Positions 13,732-21,027 are shown, counted from the stretch's first letter. The stretch is 21,027 nt of DNA from an uncultured Ruminococcus sp. (GCA_900752785.1 CAADWP010000130.1:1-21027); one strand, 5' to 3'. Translations and numbers: made by a program. Notes: generated by a model from the letters alone, not told the origin.

Positions 13732-13805
13732 ATTGAATAAATATTCACTTTTGTATTAAATATTCATTATTTACCGCATATTATTCACATAATTAAAATT
13801 ATTCA
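13732..13805. promoter_or_regulatory. ARG box and ATTCA half-site array (ArgR/AhrC)
   Basis: Bases 13732-13749 match the classical ARG box WNTGAATWWWWATTCANW at every position (core TGAATAAATATTCA). ATTCA then recurs at 13762, 13783 and 13801, at steps of 19, 21 and 18 bp from the first ATTCA at 13743. Each copy is preceded by four A/T bases, but the TGAAT halves are degenerate. The full box lies directly upstream of the argG -35 element. Confidence 0.75.
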
Positions 13806-13934
13806 GCGGAGTTCAAAAAATTTGTTCGGCAGCCAAAGCTTATCTGCATTCTTTTAATAATTATAAAAAAACAAGTTAGTTAAAGACGCGTTTTGTGCGA
13901 AGTTCCGATTTTTCCATAAGTTCCCCGTATCCCC

Positions 13935-13991
13935 TTGATATTTTCCGTATTTATGGTATAATTAATATGCGGAGCTTTATACGGCAGCTCC
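13935..13991 (+). promoter_or_regulatory. ldh promoter and 5' stem-loop
   Basis: TTGATA (13935-13940), a 16-nt spacer and TATAAT (13957-13962) carry an extended -10 (TGG before TATAAT). The start is near 13969. GGAGCT (13971-13976) and AGCTCC (13986-13991) form a hairpin at the 5' end of the message, which may stabilise it. I see no convincing Rex site (TTGTTAA-N4-TTAACAA). Confidence 0.75.
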
Positions 13992-14033
13992 ATACACCTT
14001 ATTCTTCATAAATCTGTATTGGAGGTTATTACA

Positions 14034-14984
14034 ATGGGTGATAATTTAAAAAATGGAACAAAGATCACGATTCTCGGCGCAGGAAGCGTAGGCGCAACGA
14101 TAGCTTACACATTTGCCATTGCGGGAACCTGCTCAGACGTGGTTCTTATTGATATAAACAAAGCAAAAGCAAAGGGCGAAGCTATGGATATACGTCAGGG
14201 CGTGTCTTTCGGTCATAACGTTGAGATTTACGACGGTACATATGAAGACGCAGCCGGCTCAGATATTGTTGTAGTTTCTCTCGGTCTTGCCAGAAAACCC
14301 GGTCAGTCTCGTCTTGATCTGGCGCAGGCTAATGTAAATATAATTAAAGAAGTAATGCCTCAGATAGCTAAATACGCTCCCGACGCAGCCTACGTTGTAG
14401 TAAGCAATCCTGTAGATATTCTAACTTACACTATTCTTAAATGCACGACTCTTTCGCCGAATCAGGTTATCGGTTCGGGCACAGCTCTTGATACCTCCCG
14501 TCTTCGCTCAAGCATTGCCGATCATGTCGGTCTCAGCCCCAACAGTATCCATGCCTACGTTTTCGGCGAGCACGGCGATTCTTCCTTTATTCCGTGGTCG
14601 CTTACAAATATCGCAGGAATCCCCATGGAGGAATACTGCGAAGATCAGGATCATGCCGATATTGACGAAGACGAGATAATCGACGAGGTCCGCAAAGCCG
14701 GCTCCGAAGTAATCAAGCGCAAGGGAGCTACATTTTACGCTATCGCAATGTCAGTAAACAAGATCTGCGATTCGATTCTCCGTGACGCAAACAATATCAT
14801 CACCGTTTCACACCTTATCCGCGACAGATATGGCATTAACGACATATGCCTCAGTCTCCCCGCTGTTCTTGGCAGCAACGGTATCGAACGCGAGGTCTCT
14901 CCCAAGCTCACCGACAGCGAGATCGCTAAGCTTCAGGCAAGCGCCGCCGCTCTGAAAAATGTTATCGATCAAATAGAATTCTGA
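14034..14984 (+). CDS. ldh: L-lactate dehydrogenase family protein
   Basis: 316 aa from the ATG at 14034; GGAGG (14021-14025) lies eight nt upstream. It reduces pyruvate to L-lactate with NADH. The Rossmann motif GAGSVG is at 15-20, NAD ribose-binding Asp40/Asn42 follow, VSNPVDILTY is at 123-132, the substrate Arg156 is in LDTSRLR, and the catalytic His180 is in GEHGD. Thr is kept at the position equivalent to 246 (GATFYAIAM). The active-site loop reads GLARKPGQSRLDL: Arg87 stands where lactate dehydrogenases usually have Gln102, and Arg at that point is typical of malate dehydrogenase. The rest is clearly LDH-like, so LDH is preferred but substrate choice is open. Confidence 0.88.
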   Translation: MGDNLKNGTKITILGAGSVGATIAYTFAIAGTCSDVVLIDINKAKAKGEAMDIRQGVSFGHNVEIYDGTYEDAAGSDIVVVSLGLARKPGQSRLDLAQANVNIIKEVMPQIAKYAPDAAYVVVSNPVDILTYTILKCTTLSPNQVIGSGTALDTSRLRSSIADHVGLSPNSIHAYVFGEHGDSSFIPWSLTNIAGIPMEEYCEDQDHADIDEDEIIDEVRKAGSEVIKRKGATFYAIAMSVNKICDSILRDANNIITVSHLIRDRYGINDICLSLPAVLGSNGIEREVSPKLTDSEIAKLQASAAALKNVIDQIEF

Positions 14985-14992
14985 TCCATTAT

Positions 14993-15010
14993 ACGGAACA
15001 ATCCGTTTTT
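14993..15010 (+). terminator. Short terminator after ldh
   Basis: ACGGA (14993-14997), loop ACAA and TCCGT (15002-15006) run into TTTTT. The 5-bp stem is weak, which may be why a second terminator follows at 15099. Confidence 0.55.
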
Positions 15011-15054
15011 ACGGCGTCCGACCATAATATCAAGATTCTGAATTTGACATTTTT

Positions 15055-15071
15055 ACACCAAAATGCGGTGT
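15055..15071 (+). other. Small hairpin between the two terminators
   Basis: ACACC (15055-15059) and GGTGT (15067-15071) enclose AAAATGC and are followed by TTTC. A TTGACA at 15044-15049 precedes it but has no matching -10, so I do not call a promoter. Confidence 0.35.
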
Positions 15072-15098
15072 TTCAAAACAGAAAATTGAAAATCATTT

Positions 15099-15144
15099 AA
15101 GGCAGCGCTGCATAACTCATGATCGGCGCTGCCTTAATTTTTTT
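15099..15144 (+). terminator. Strong rho-independent terminator
   Basis: AAGGCAGCGC (15099-15108) and GCGCTGCCTT (15126-15135) form a perfect 10-bp stem followed by AATTTTTTTT. It separates ldh from hydF. I see no clear promoter in the 45 bp left before the hydF start. Confidence 0.85.
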
Positions 15145-15188
15145 AAATATACCATGCGAACACAAATTCATTACTTGGAGGTCAAATC

Positions 15189-16379
15189 ATGAACTTAAAC
15201 GAAACGCCCTCGGGAGACAGGATTCATATAGGCTTTTTTGGCCGCAGAAATGCAGGAAAATCAAGCGTTGTAAACGCAGTAACGGGACAAGAGCTTTCCG
15301 TAGTTTCCGATATAAAGGGAACGACTACCGACCCTGTCACAAAAGCCATGGAACTGCTTCCCATGGGTCCTGTTGTAATTATAGACACCCCGGGCTTCGA
15401 CGACGAAGGCGCTCTCGGCGAGCTTCGCGTAAAAAAAACCAAGCAGACTCTGAACCGAACCGATATTGCTGTGCTTGTCATAGATTCCTCTATAGGAATT
15501 ACAGAAACTGACAGAGAGCTTATTTCAATTTTTAAAGAAAAACTTATTCCCTATATTATCGTATACAACAAATCCGACGCCGTTCCTCACGAATGCACCG
15601 AAAAAAACGAGATAGCAGTCTCGGCTGTCAGCGGTGAAAATATCCATGAGCTAAAAGAGTTGATCGCTTCTCAAATACGTCCGAACGAAGAAAAACACAT
15701 CGTGGGCGATATTCTTGACGCCGGCGACATAGTGGTTCTGGTAACTCCGATCGACGAAGCTGCACCGAAAGGCAGGATGATCTTACCGCAGGTTCAGACC
15801 CTCCGCGATATTCTTGACGCAGACGCAAACGCCGTATTTACAAAGGAATCCCAACTTGCGGAAACTCTGCAAAAACTCCGCGATAAGCCAAAAATGGTCA
15901 TTACGGACAGTCAGGTGTTCGGCATGGTAAGCAAGCTTGTCCCGGATGATATACCGCTGACATCATTCTCTATTTTAATGGCTCGGTACAAGGGATTTCT
16001 TAAATCCGCCGTCATCGGAGCTTCCGCTATTTCTTCGCTTAAAGACGGCGACACCGTGCTTATATCGGAGGGCTGCACACATCATCGGCAATGCGGAGAT
16101 ATAGGCAGCGTAAAGCTTCCGGCTCTGCTGAAAAAAACCACGGGCAAGCTCCTGAATATCGCCCTTTCATCGGGACGGGAATTTCCCGAGGATCTTTCTC
16201 CCTACAGTCTCATTATTCACTGCGGAAGCTGTATGCTTGGTGAAAAGGAAGTGGAATCTCGCAGAATATCCGCTGAAAATCAAGGCGTTCCCTTTACCAA
16301 CTACGGAATTGCAATTGCTTATATGAACGGCATACTCACACGCAGCCTTTCACCTCTGCCCGAATTTAGAAAACGCTGA
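15189..16379 (+). CDS. hydF: [FeFe]-hydrogenase H-cluster maturation GTPase HydF
   Basis: 396 aa, usual length. HydF is the scaffold on which HydE and HydG build the 2Fe subcluster before transfer to the hydrogenase. The TrmE-like GTPase domain has the P-loop GRRNAGKSS (18-26), GTTTDP (44-49), DTPG (66-69) and NKSD (127-130). The C-terminal cluster domain has C296-T-H298 and H344-C345-x-x-C348, the CxH...HCxxC ligand set of HydF, so a 4Fe-4S cluster site is complete. GGAGG precedes the ATG. hydE, hydG and hydrogenase genes are not in the window. Its presence shows an H2-metabolising anaerobe. Confidence 0.96.
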   Translation: MNLNETPSGDRIHIGFFGRRNAGKSSVVNAVTGQELSVVSDIKGTTTDPVTKAMELLPMGPVVIIDTPGFDDEGALGELRVKKTKQTLNRTDIAVLVIDSSIGITETDRELISIFKEKLIPYIIVYNKSDAVPHECTEKNEIAVSAVSGENIHELKELIASQIRPNEEKHIVGDILDAGDIVVLVTPIDEAAPKGRMILPQVQTLRDILDADANAVFTKESQLAETLQKLRDKPKMVITDSQVFGMVSKLVPDDIPLTSFSILMARYKGFLKSAVIGASAISSLKDGDTVLISEGCTHHRQCGDIGSVKLPALLKKTTGKLLNIALSSGREFPEDLSPYSLIIHCGSCMLGEKEVESRRISAENQGVPFTNYGIAIAYMNGILTRSLSPLPEFRKR

Positions 16380-16530
16380 CCCTAACAATTTTATAGCACC
16401 TCCGTAAAACATAATCTTCCCAAAAATCATATAATAAGATGCGCTCGTATAAATTTGCCGTAAAGAGGCAATAATATAGACAGCAGCAAAAGGCTTGAAC
16501 GCCGAAAATAACATTTGGGAGAACATTATT

Positions 16531-16878
16531 ATGCCGGTTAAAAGAGGAGAAATTTATTATGCCGACCTGAGCCCGGTAGTAGGCTCGGAACAAGGCGGTA
16601 TCCGACCTGTACTTATCGTCCAGAACGACGTTGGGAATAAACATAGCCCCACAGTCATCGCCGCCGCCATTACAAGTCAAAAAGACAAAACGCATCTTCC
16701 GACGCATATTGAAGTCCAGGCTGAAAAATGCGGTCTTGCCAAAGACAGTATTGTGCTTCTTGAACAGATCCGCACTATTGACAAAAAACGGCTAAAGGAC
16801 AAAATGGGAGAGCTTGACCTCCGCTCCATGAACAAGGTCAATACTGCTCTTTCTATCAGCTTCGGACTGGAAATTTAA
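16531..16878 (+). CDS. mazF: MazF/PemK-family toxin endoribonuclease, solitary
   Basis: 115 aa from the ATG at 16531 (GGGAG nine nt upstream). An earlier in-frame ATG at 16495 lacks a site. It is a MazF-type mRNA interferase: [29 protein letters not shown] contains the conserved start, the Gly-Arg-Pro and the QND core, and VIAAAITSQ and [13 protein letters not shown] follow, all as in Bacillus NdoA. These are single-strand RNA cutters kept inactive by a MazE-type antitoxin. No antitoxin ORF lies in the 151 bp between hydF and this gene, nor downstream. It may be an orphan or be paired with a distant antitoxin. Confidence 0.92.
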   Translation: MPVKRGEIYYADLSPVVGSEQGGIRPVLIVQNDVGNKHSPTVIAAAITSQKDKTHLPTHIEVQAEKCGLAKDSIVLLEQIRTIDKKRLKDKMGELDLRSMNKVNTALSISFGLEI

Positions 16879-16952
16879 GATCCCCGTAACAAGCGCAGAT
16901 ATATTCGCAGCCGTATAATACAGAAAAAATATCATCATTTCACATTATTTAT

Positions 16953-16987
16953 AAAAAAGGCCGGGTTATTGCTCAGCCTTTTTTGTT
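16953..16987 (+). terminator. Terminator after mazF
   Basis: AAAAAAGGC (16953-16961) pairs with GCCTTTTTT (16976-16984), with partial pairing inside (GGG against CTC). The A-rich foot and T tail make it usable in both directions. Confidence 0.8.
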
Positions 16988-17054
16988 TATGCATTTTAAA
17001 ACCGTCTCCCGATAAATAATGCACAATAAAAACGAAGCTTTAACAAAAAAACTA

Positions 17055-17101
17055 TTGACATATAATTAAAAAAAGGTTATAATAAATATGTTGTATTTAT
17101 T
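17055..17101 (+). promoter_or_regulatory. rny promoter with overlapping palindrome
   Basis: TTGACA (17055-17060), a 17-nt spacer and TATAAT (17078-17083) match consensus exactly; the start is near 17090. AATAAATA (17081-17088), TGTTG and TATTTATT (17094-17101) form a perfect 8-bp palindrome over the -10 end and start point. It could be an operator or a 5' hairpin. Confidence 0.8.
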
Positions 17102-17510
17102 TGCATAATATTACTATGGCAGTATGCAGCTTTGTTTTACATCATTAAAGTGCGGACAGTAAAGAAATACAATGCCCCGCCTTAAGATATGATATACGGA
17201 ACAAATAATGGACAGCCCGACTGTCCGCCATGTTTTGCGAGCCGGCCAAATACGGAAAGGCTCTTGACGATATATTAAAAATGAATAAAATAATGCGGCA
17301 TTTACCGCCTTTAAGTAATAGGTTTATAGTACAAATTACTGAAAACCTGTTCAGTATCTTACCGCAAACGGCTTATTGTACATTTTTAACAGCCATAATT
17401 TGCGTATACACGGATAATGAGCAGTCTAAGGGTGCCGGATTGCAGGAGGTTTAATTCTCTGTAATTCTGTACGCTTTAACCAAATCTATGAAAAGGAGGT
17501 AATGCACTGT
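17090..17510 (+). ncRNA. Long structured leader of rny, or separate RNA
   Basis: About 420 nt lie between the promoter and the rny start with no credible gene. GCGGACAGT (17152-17160) pairs with ACTGTCCGC (17220-17228), and GGACAG (17210-17215) can compete for CTGTCC (17221-17226), giving two exclusive states. Further hairpins are GAGCC/GGCTC (17239-17263), GCGG/CCGC (17295-17308) and AGGTTT/AAACCT with an inner AGTA/TACT (17320-17348). I recognise no known riboswitch. No clear terminator precedes rny, so a leader is more likely than an independent RNA. Confidence 0.5.
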
Positions 17511-19088
17511 ATGAACTTGTATCTCGCTATCGTTCTTATTATTACAGCTTTGATGATTGGCGCCGTTGCAGCGGGCTTTATCGCTTATGGAAAAGGCGTG
17601 GATAATGGTATTGAAAAACGTAAACAGCAGGCAGAGGGCATGATAGGTTCAGCCGAACAGCAGGCAGAACGTATTGTAGAGGATGCCAAAAGGGACGCGG
17701 ACAATAAAAAGAAAAGCGCGCTTATCGAAGCTAAGGACGAAATTCACAAACTCCGCACAGAAGCGGATAAGGAAATCAAGGATCGCAGAGCAGAGCTGTC
17801 TCGTCAGGAAAGACGTATGCAGCAAAAAGAAGAAAATCTTGATAAGAAAACCGATAATCTTGAGAAAAAAGAGGATGTCCTCAATCAGAAGATAAAATCT
17901 GCCGATGAAAAGCTCAAGGAAGCCGAAACTATCAAGAAAGGTCAGCTTGACGTCCTCGAAAGGATCTCCGAATTCACAAAGGATCAAGCTAAAGAATACA
18001 TAATTTCAAAATTAGAAGACGACCTCGTCCATGAAAAAGCTGTCAAGGTCGCAGCTTATGAGCAGCAGGTCAAAGACGAATGCCATGAAAAAGCAAGAAG
18101 TTATATCTCCCTTGCTATTGCCAAGGTAGCCGCAGATCAGGTCTCGGAGGCTGCCGTTTCAGTAGTTCCACTCCCGAACGATGAAATGAAGGGACGTATT
18201 ATCGGACGCGAAGGCCGCAACATAAGGACTCTTGAAACGCTGACAGGAGTCGATCTTATTATCGACGATACTCCCGAAGCTATTACGCTTTCATGCTTCG
18301 ACCAAATTCGACGCGAGGTAGCAAGGATCGCTCTTGAAAAGCTTATCGCAGACGGACGCATTCACCCTACACGCATTGAAGAAATGGTCGATAAGGCTCG
18401 CCGAGAGGTTGAATACCGTATCAAGCAGGAAGGTGAAAGAGCTGTTATCGAGACAAATGTTCACGGTATAAATCATGAGCTTATCAAGCTTATCGGACGT
18501 CTTAAATTCCGTACAAGCTACCGTCAGAACGTACTCGATCACTCCATCGAAGTTGCTAAGCTCAGCGGCGTTCTTGCGGCAGAATTGGGAGTTGACGCGA
18601 ATCTTGCAAGACGTGCGGGACTTCTCCACGATATAGGCAAGGCTCTTACTTCTGAGATCGAAGGCTCTCATGTACAGATCGGCGTCGATGTCTGCAAAAA
18701 ATATAACGAAAACCCCATTATCATCCATGCTGTTGAAGCTCACCACAACGACGTTGAACCCAAAACCGTTATCGCCTGTATCGTTCAGGCTGCCGACGCT
18801 ATTTCCGCTGCAAGACCTGCGGCAAGAAGCGAGAACTATGAAAGCTATATCAAGCGTCTCCAGAAGCTTGAAGAAATATGCAATTCCTACGACGGCGTTG
18901 ATAAATGCTTTGCTGTACAGGCAGGACGCGAGGTCAGAATCATGGTCGTTCCCGAGGTTATCAACGATGAGAAAATGATCCTCGTTGCAAGACAGATCGC
19001 TCAACAGATCGAGTCTGAAATGGATTATCCGGGACAGATAAAGGTAAATCTTATTCGTGAAAGCCGGGTTACCGACTACGCAAAATAA
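17511..19088 (+). CDS. rny: Ribonuclease Y
   Basis: 525 aa from the ATG at 17511. An ATG at 17502 is only two nt from AGGAGG, the chosen one 11 nt, so the start is uncertain by three residues. RNase Y is the membrane-bound endoribonuclease that starts mRNA decay in Firmicutes. It has an N-terminal transmembrane helix (about 2-25), a long charged coiled coil (about 35-195), a KH RNA-binding domain with [13 protein letters not shown] (228-240), and an HD domain with LLHDIGK (His373-Asp374) and further metal ligands near HAVEAHHND. The C-terminus [19 protein letters not shown] is canonical. The long structured leader suggests autoregulation by RNA cleavage (inference). Confidence 0.97.
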   Translation: MNLYLAIVLIITALMIGAVAAGFIAYGKGVDNGIEKRKQQAEGMIGSAEQQAERIVEDAKRDADNKKKSALIEAKDEIHKLRTEADKEIKDRRAELSRQERRMQQKEENLDKKTDNLEKKEDVLNQKIKSADEKLKEAETIKKGQLDVLERISEFTKDQAKEYIISKLEDDLVHEKAVKVAAYEQQVKDECHEKARSYISLAIAKVAADQVSEAAVSVVPLPNDEMKGRIIGREGRNIRTLETLTGVDLIIDDTPEAITLSCFDQIRREVARIALEKLIADGRIHPTRIEEMVDKARREVEYRIKQEGERAVIETNVHGINHELIKLIGRLKFRTSYRQNVLDHSIEVAKLSGVLAAELGVDANLARRAGLLHDIGKALTSEIEGSHVQIGVDVCKKYNENPIIIHAVEAHHNDVEPKTVIACIVQAADAISAARPAARSENYESYIKRLQKLEEICNSYDGVDKCFAVQAGREVRIMVVPEVINDEKMILVARQIAQQIESEMDYPGQIKVNLIRESRVTDYAK

Positions 19089-19094
19089 AAGCAA

Positions 19095-19128
19095 GCGGAC
19101 GGCATAGCCGTCCGCACTTTGTTTTATT
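19095..19128 (+). terminator. Terminator after rny
   Basis: GCGGACGGC (19095-19103), loop ATA and GCCGTCCGC (19107-19115) make a 9-bp GC-rich stem followed by ACTTTGTTTTATT. Confidence 0.9.
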
Positions 19129-19156
19129 ATGACAAGCACAGGTCAATAAATATATG

Positions 19157-19319
19157 AGAACTTGTGTTCATAGGATTTGTGCGTGGATTTTCGAGCATAA
19201 TTTTATCGAGAGCAAGGCGAAAAAGCGAAAGCATACTGACGTATGGTGAGCTTTTTTAACGCAGCTATCGGTAAAATTTGCCGAAAAGACGCGTGCAATA
19301 TCCTATGAACACAAGTTCT
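19157..19319. repeat. 163-bp palindromic element (MITE-like or structured RNA)
   Basis: The ends are a perfect 20-bp inverted repeat, AGAACTTGTGTTCATAGGAT (19157-19176) and its complement (19300-19319). The two halves then stay complementary with small offsets and G-T pairs (TTTTCG...CGAAAA, ATTTTA...TAAAAT, AAAAGC...GCTTTT) up to the apex CATAC-TGAC-GTATG (19232-19245), whose centre is the centre of the whole element. It has no ORF of its own. TGAG occurs at both borders (19155-19158, 19319-19322) but overlaps the arms, so a target duplication is not clear. It lies 48 nt before the next gene. Confidence 0.8.
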
Positions 19320-19367
19320 GAGTTAATCTCATTTCACGATAAGATACTCAAGGAAAGAAGGTCAAAT

Positions 19368-20810
19368 ATGGCAAAAACAATATTTAAATCGTCAGAAAAA
19401 TCAAATTTTATCCTCAATATGACCGAAGAGCAGTACGGAAAGCTCGCTTCCGTCGGGCTTGTTGCAGCCTGCTTTACAACGTCGCTTTTCACGATTTTAC
19501 CGACTGTCAGCGATACGGCAACCTATACGTTTTCCGCCGCAGGACTGGCTGTTTCCGGAGTTATTTGCATGATACTTGCGCTGATCGCATTGGTAAAAAA
19601 ATATATAAGCCGCAGGATCATGCTTCCTGCCGCAGCTTTCGGAGCAATGCTGCTCTGGAGCGTGGTTTCAATGATATTTTCCTATGATTTTAACGTATCG
19701 TTCTATGGCTTTCCACAGCGCGGCGAGGGAATAATGGCGCTGATATACTACTTCAGCTTTTTTATAACAGCCGCTTCAATTAAGCGTTCTAAATCTGTTT
19801 CGGTTCTTATAACAGGAGTTATCGGAATAGGTCTGCTGAATTCTATCTGGTCGCTTATACAGATTTTTGCCGATAAACTCAGCTACTTTGCATACCTGAA
19901 AATTTCACCGTATATCAATACACCCGCGGCATCCGGTCTTGCGCAGTCTCCGATATTTCTGGCTATGCTTCTCAGCCTTTCTCTAACAGCAGCATCCGCC
20001 GACTGTATTCTCACCGAAAGCAAAAAACGACGTATTTTTGATATTTTCTGTATTTGCCTTTTCAGTTTTGTGTTGATCTTCACGAGAACGATAATGGGTG
20101 CATTTGGAGTTGCGTTCGGTATTGCGGCAATGATTATCACTGCAATAAAGGGGAAGGTTTCAAAAAAGAGGCTGCTTTCCGTTCTGGTTATAGTTCTTTC
20201 CGCTATTGCCGCATTTATTATCGGAGCAACGATAAAAAGCGGCGCAAAAGACGGTTACAAATTTTATGACGGCTATATTCTCTGGTCTGACGACGCATTT
20301 CAGCGTATAGGCTCAAGCGGGATCTACAACACCAATAGGGTCGATATCGAAGATCCGCTTGACGTTTATTCATATCTTAATGGTGAAACGCTCAAGATAA
20401 TCAAAAAATATCCGATCACAGGCACCGGTCCCGAGCAGCTTGTATACCCGCAGATCTACACACGAGGAGATTTTGCGGAAGATGCTCCCGTGTCCGACTT
20501 CGCCGCGCTTAATGCAGGTACATTTGACAAAGTTTACAACGAGTATCTTTATACTGCCGCAACACGCGGAATCCCCTCCCTTATCGCGCTTCTGACCGTA
20601 ATTGTTTCCGTTCTTCTGATCGTACGCAGAAAAAACAAAGGAATTTGTTCACAAATTGATCTTACAACAGGGCTTCTTACGATCTGCGGAACACTGGCAT
20701 TTTTTATCGGATGCAGTAATATTACTTTTTCTCCGATCTTCTGGGCATGCGCGGGTGCTGCCTGTACCGAGCTTAACGATCCCCCCAAAAAGTTAAAACA
20801 AAAGAAATAA
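19368..20810 (+). CDS. O-antigen ligase/polymerase-like (Wzy_C) membrane protein
   Basis: 480 aa from the ATG at 19368, with AGAAGG six to seven nt upstream. An earlier ATG at 19278 lies inside the palindromic element and is rejected. About ten to eleven hydrophobic helices surround a large extracytoplasmic loop at about 290-390. Family marks are FYGFPQRGEG (112-121), AQSPIFLAML (192-201), the Arg-containing FTRTIMGAFG (238-247), YPITGTGPEQ (348-357) and DKVYNEYLYTAATRGIPSLI (387-406). In most members the last motif has HNxYL with a catalytic His; here Tyr390 takes its place. The family ligates or polymerises surface glycans, so a cell-wall polysaccharide role is likely but its substrate is unknown. 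Confidence 0.75.
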   Translation: MAKTIFKSSEKSNFILNMTEEQYGKLASVGLVAACFTTSLFTILPTVSDTATYTFSAAGLAVSGVICMILALIALVKKYISRRIMLPAAAFGAMLLWSVVSMIFSYDFNVSFYGFPQRGEGIMALIYYFSFFITAASIKRSKSVSVLITGVIGIGLLNSIWSLIQIFADKLSYFAYLKISPYINTPAASGLAQSPIFLAMLLSLSLTAASADCILTESKKRRIFDIFCICLFSFVLIFTRTIMGAFGVAFGIAAMIITAIKGKVSKKRLLSVLVIVLSAIAAFIIGATIKSGAKDGYKFYDGYILWSDDAFQRIGSSGIYNTNRVDIEDPLDVYSYLNGETLKIIKKYPITGTGPEQLVYPQIYTRGDFAEDAPVSDFAALNAGTFDKVYNEYLYTAATRGIPSLIALLTVIVSVLLIVRRKNKGICSQIDLTTGLLTICGTLAFFIGCSNITFSPIFWACAGAACTELNDPPKKLKQKK

Positions 20811-20857
20811 TAATCTCAAAAAATATTATCAGACTGCTTACGCAGCAGAGTTATATA

Positions 20858-20874
20858 TCTTACAAATTGTAAGA
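20858..20874. promoter_or_regulatory. Perfect 17-bp palindrome upstream of ferredoxin
   Basis: TCTTACAA-A-TTGTAAGA has two 8-bp arms around a single base. It lies 20 bp before the -35 element of the ferredoxin promoter and has no T-run, so an operator is more likely than a terminator. No regulator is identified. Confidence 0.5.
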
Positions 20875-20893
20875 ACAGACTAACAAAAAGCTC

Positions 20894-20943
20894 TTGATTT
20901 TTTCGGCAGATATGCTAAAATATAATTACTAAGGCTTAGCCTT
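20894..20943 (+). promoter_or_regulatory. Ferredoxin promoter and 5' hairpin
   Basis: TTGATT (20894-20899), a 16-nt spacer and TAAAAT (20916-20921) with an extended -10 TGC. AAGGC-TTA-GCCTT (20931-20943) sits at the expected start of the transcript, comparable to the hairpin at the 5' end of ldh. Confidence 0.65.
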
Positions 20944-20967
20944 TAATTTTAATGGAGGTGTCCAATT

Positions 20968-21027
20968 ATGGCATATATTATTTCCGATGATTGCATAAGC
21001 TGCGGCGCTTGTGCTGCTGAGTGCCCC
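20968..21027 (+). CDS. 4Fe-4S ferredoxin, 3' truncated by window edge
   Basis: Only the first 20 residues are present, MAYIISDDCISCGACAAECP, and the frame is open at the edge. CxxCxxCxxxCP is the first cluster motif of clostridial-type ferredoxins, which normally carry two clusters in about 55 residues. Such proteins carry electrons between pyruvate:ferredoxin oxidoreductase and [FeFe] hydrogenase, agreeing with hydF in the window. GGAGG (20954-20958) lies nine nt before the ATG. Confidence 0.92.
   Translation, partial: MAYIISDDCISCGACAAECP

Noticed and set aside
13873..13905. Possible further copy of the palindromic element (ACAAGTT, AAAGACGCGT)
   Set aside because: Only two short words are shared, in the wrong order and spacing, and there is no inverted arm.
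14019..14033. TTG start of ldh five codons earlier
   Set aside because: It overlaps the GGAGG site that serves the ATG at 14034.
16430..16435. TATAAT as mazF promoter
   Set aside because: No acceptable -35 at 16-19 bp; mazF may be read from upstream.
17230..17454. 74-aa frame in the rny leader
   Set aside because: No ribosome-binding site, its start lies next to a strong hairpin, and the peptide resembles no family; the region is better explained as structured RNA.
18291..19139. Open frame of 282 aa on the minus strand
   Set aside because: It is antisense to the HD-domain half of rny and runs through the rny terminator; no ribosome-binding site.
19278..19367. N-terminal extension of the O-antigen-ligase-like gene
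   Set aside because: The extra 30 codons lie partly in the palindromic element and lack a ribosome-binding site; the ATG at 19368 has one.

Overview
The window reads as the chromosome of a strictly anaerobic, Gram-positive clostridium, probably an Oscillospiraceae/Ruminococcus-like organism. This is inferred from the gene content ([FeFe]-hydrogenase maturase HydF, clostridial ferredoxin, L-lactate dehydrogenase, RNase Y), strong AGGAGG ribosome-binding sites and consensus sigma-A promoters. No species can be named from sequence alone.

Left edge (1-1243): a consensus promoter fires leftwards off the window. It is followed by a divergent pair, a PspC-domain membrane protein (minus) and a small XRE-type repressor (plus). 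Between them lie a textbook promoter and repeated ATAC-N4-GTAT operators, so the pair looks like a self-contained switch.

Centre (1243-13646, all minus strand): a complete arginine route from glutamate, in transcription order argG, argH, argC, argJ, argB, argD, argF. ArgJ recycles the acetyl group and ArgB carries the N-terminal helix of arginine-inhibited kinases, so the route is the cyclic one. Nine non-arg genes are threaded into or attached to the block: two DUF3592-like membrane proteins, two other small membrane proteins, a GNAT acetyltransferase, a CdiI-like immunity protein, a PH-domain protein with Cys/His repeats, a LURP-one-like protein and one unknown. Several are joined to arg genes by 1-4 nt overlaps. 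Control appears layered: an ARG box and ATTCA half-sites at argG, a second promoter with an inverted repeat and a 70-nt leader hairpin at argD, an attenuator-like set of stems before argF, and a terminator after argF.

Right part (13647-21027, all plus strand): ldh, hydF, a solitary mazF, rny behind a structured leader of about 420 nt, a 163-bp near-perfect palindromic element, an O-antigen ligase/polymerase-like membrane protein, and the start of a 4Fe-4S ferredoxin. ldh, hydF and ferredoxin fit a fermentative, hydrogen-producing metabolism.

The most notable points are the accessory-laced arg operon, the attenuator before argF, a vestigial second copy of the argH start upstream of the unknown gene at 10637-10969, and the palindromic element whose end sequence recurs in the argD leader.
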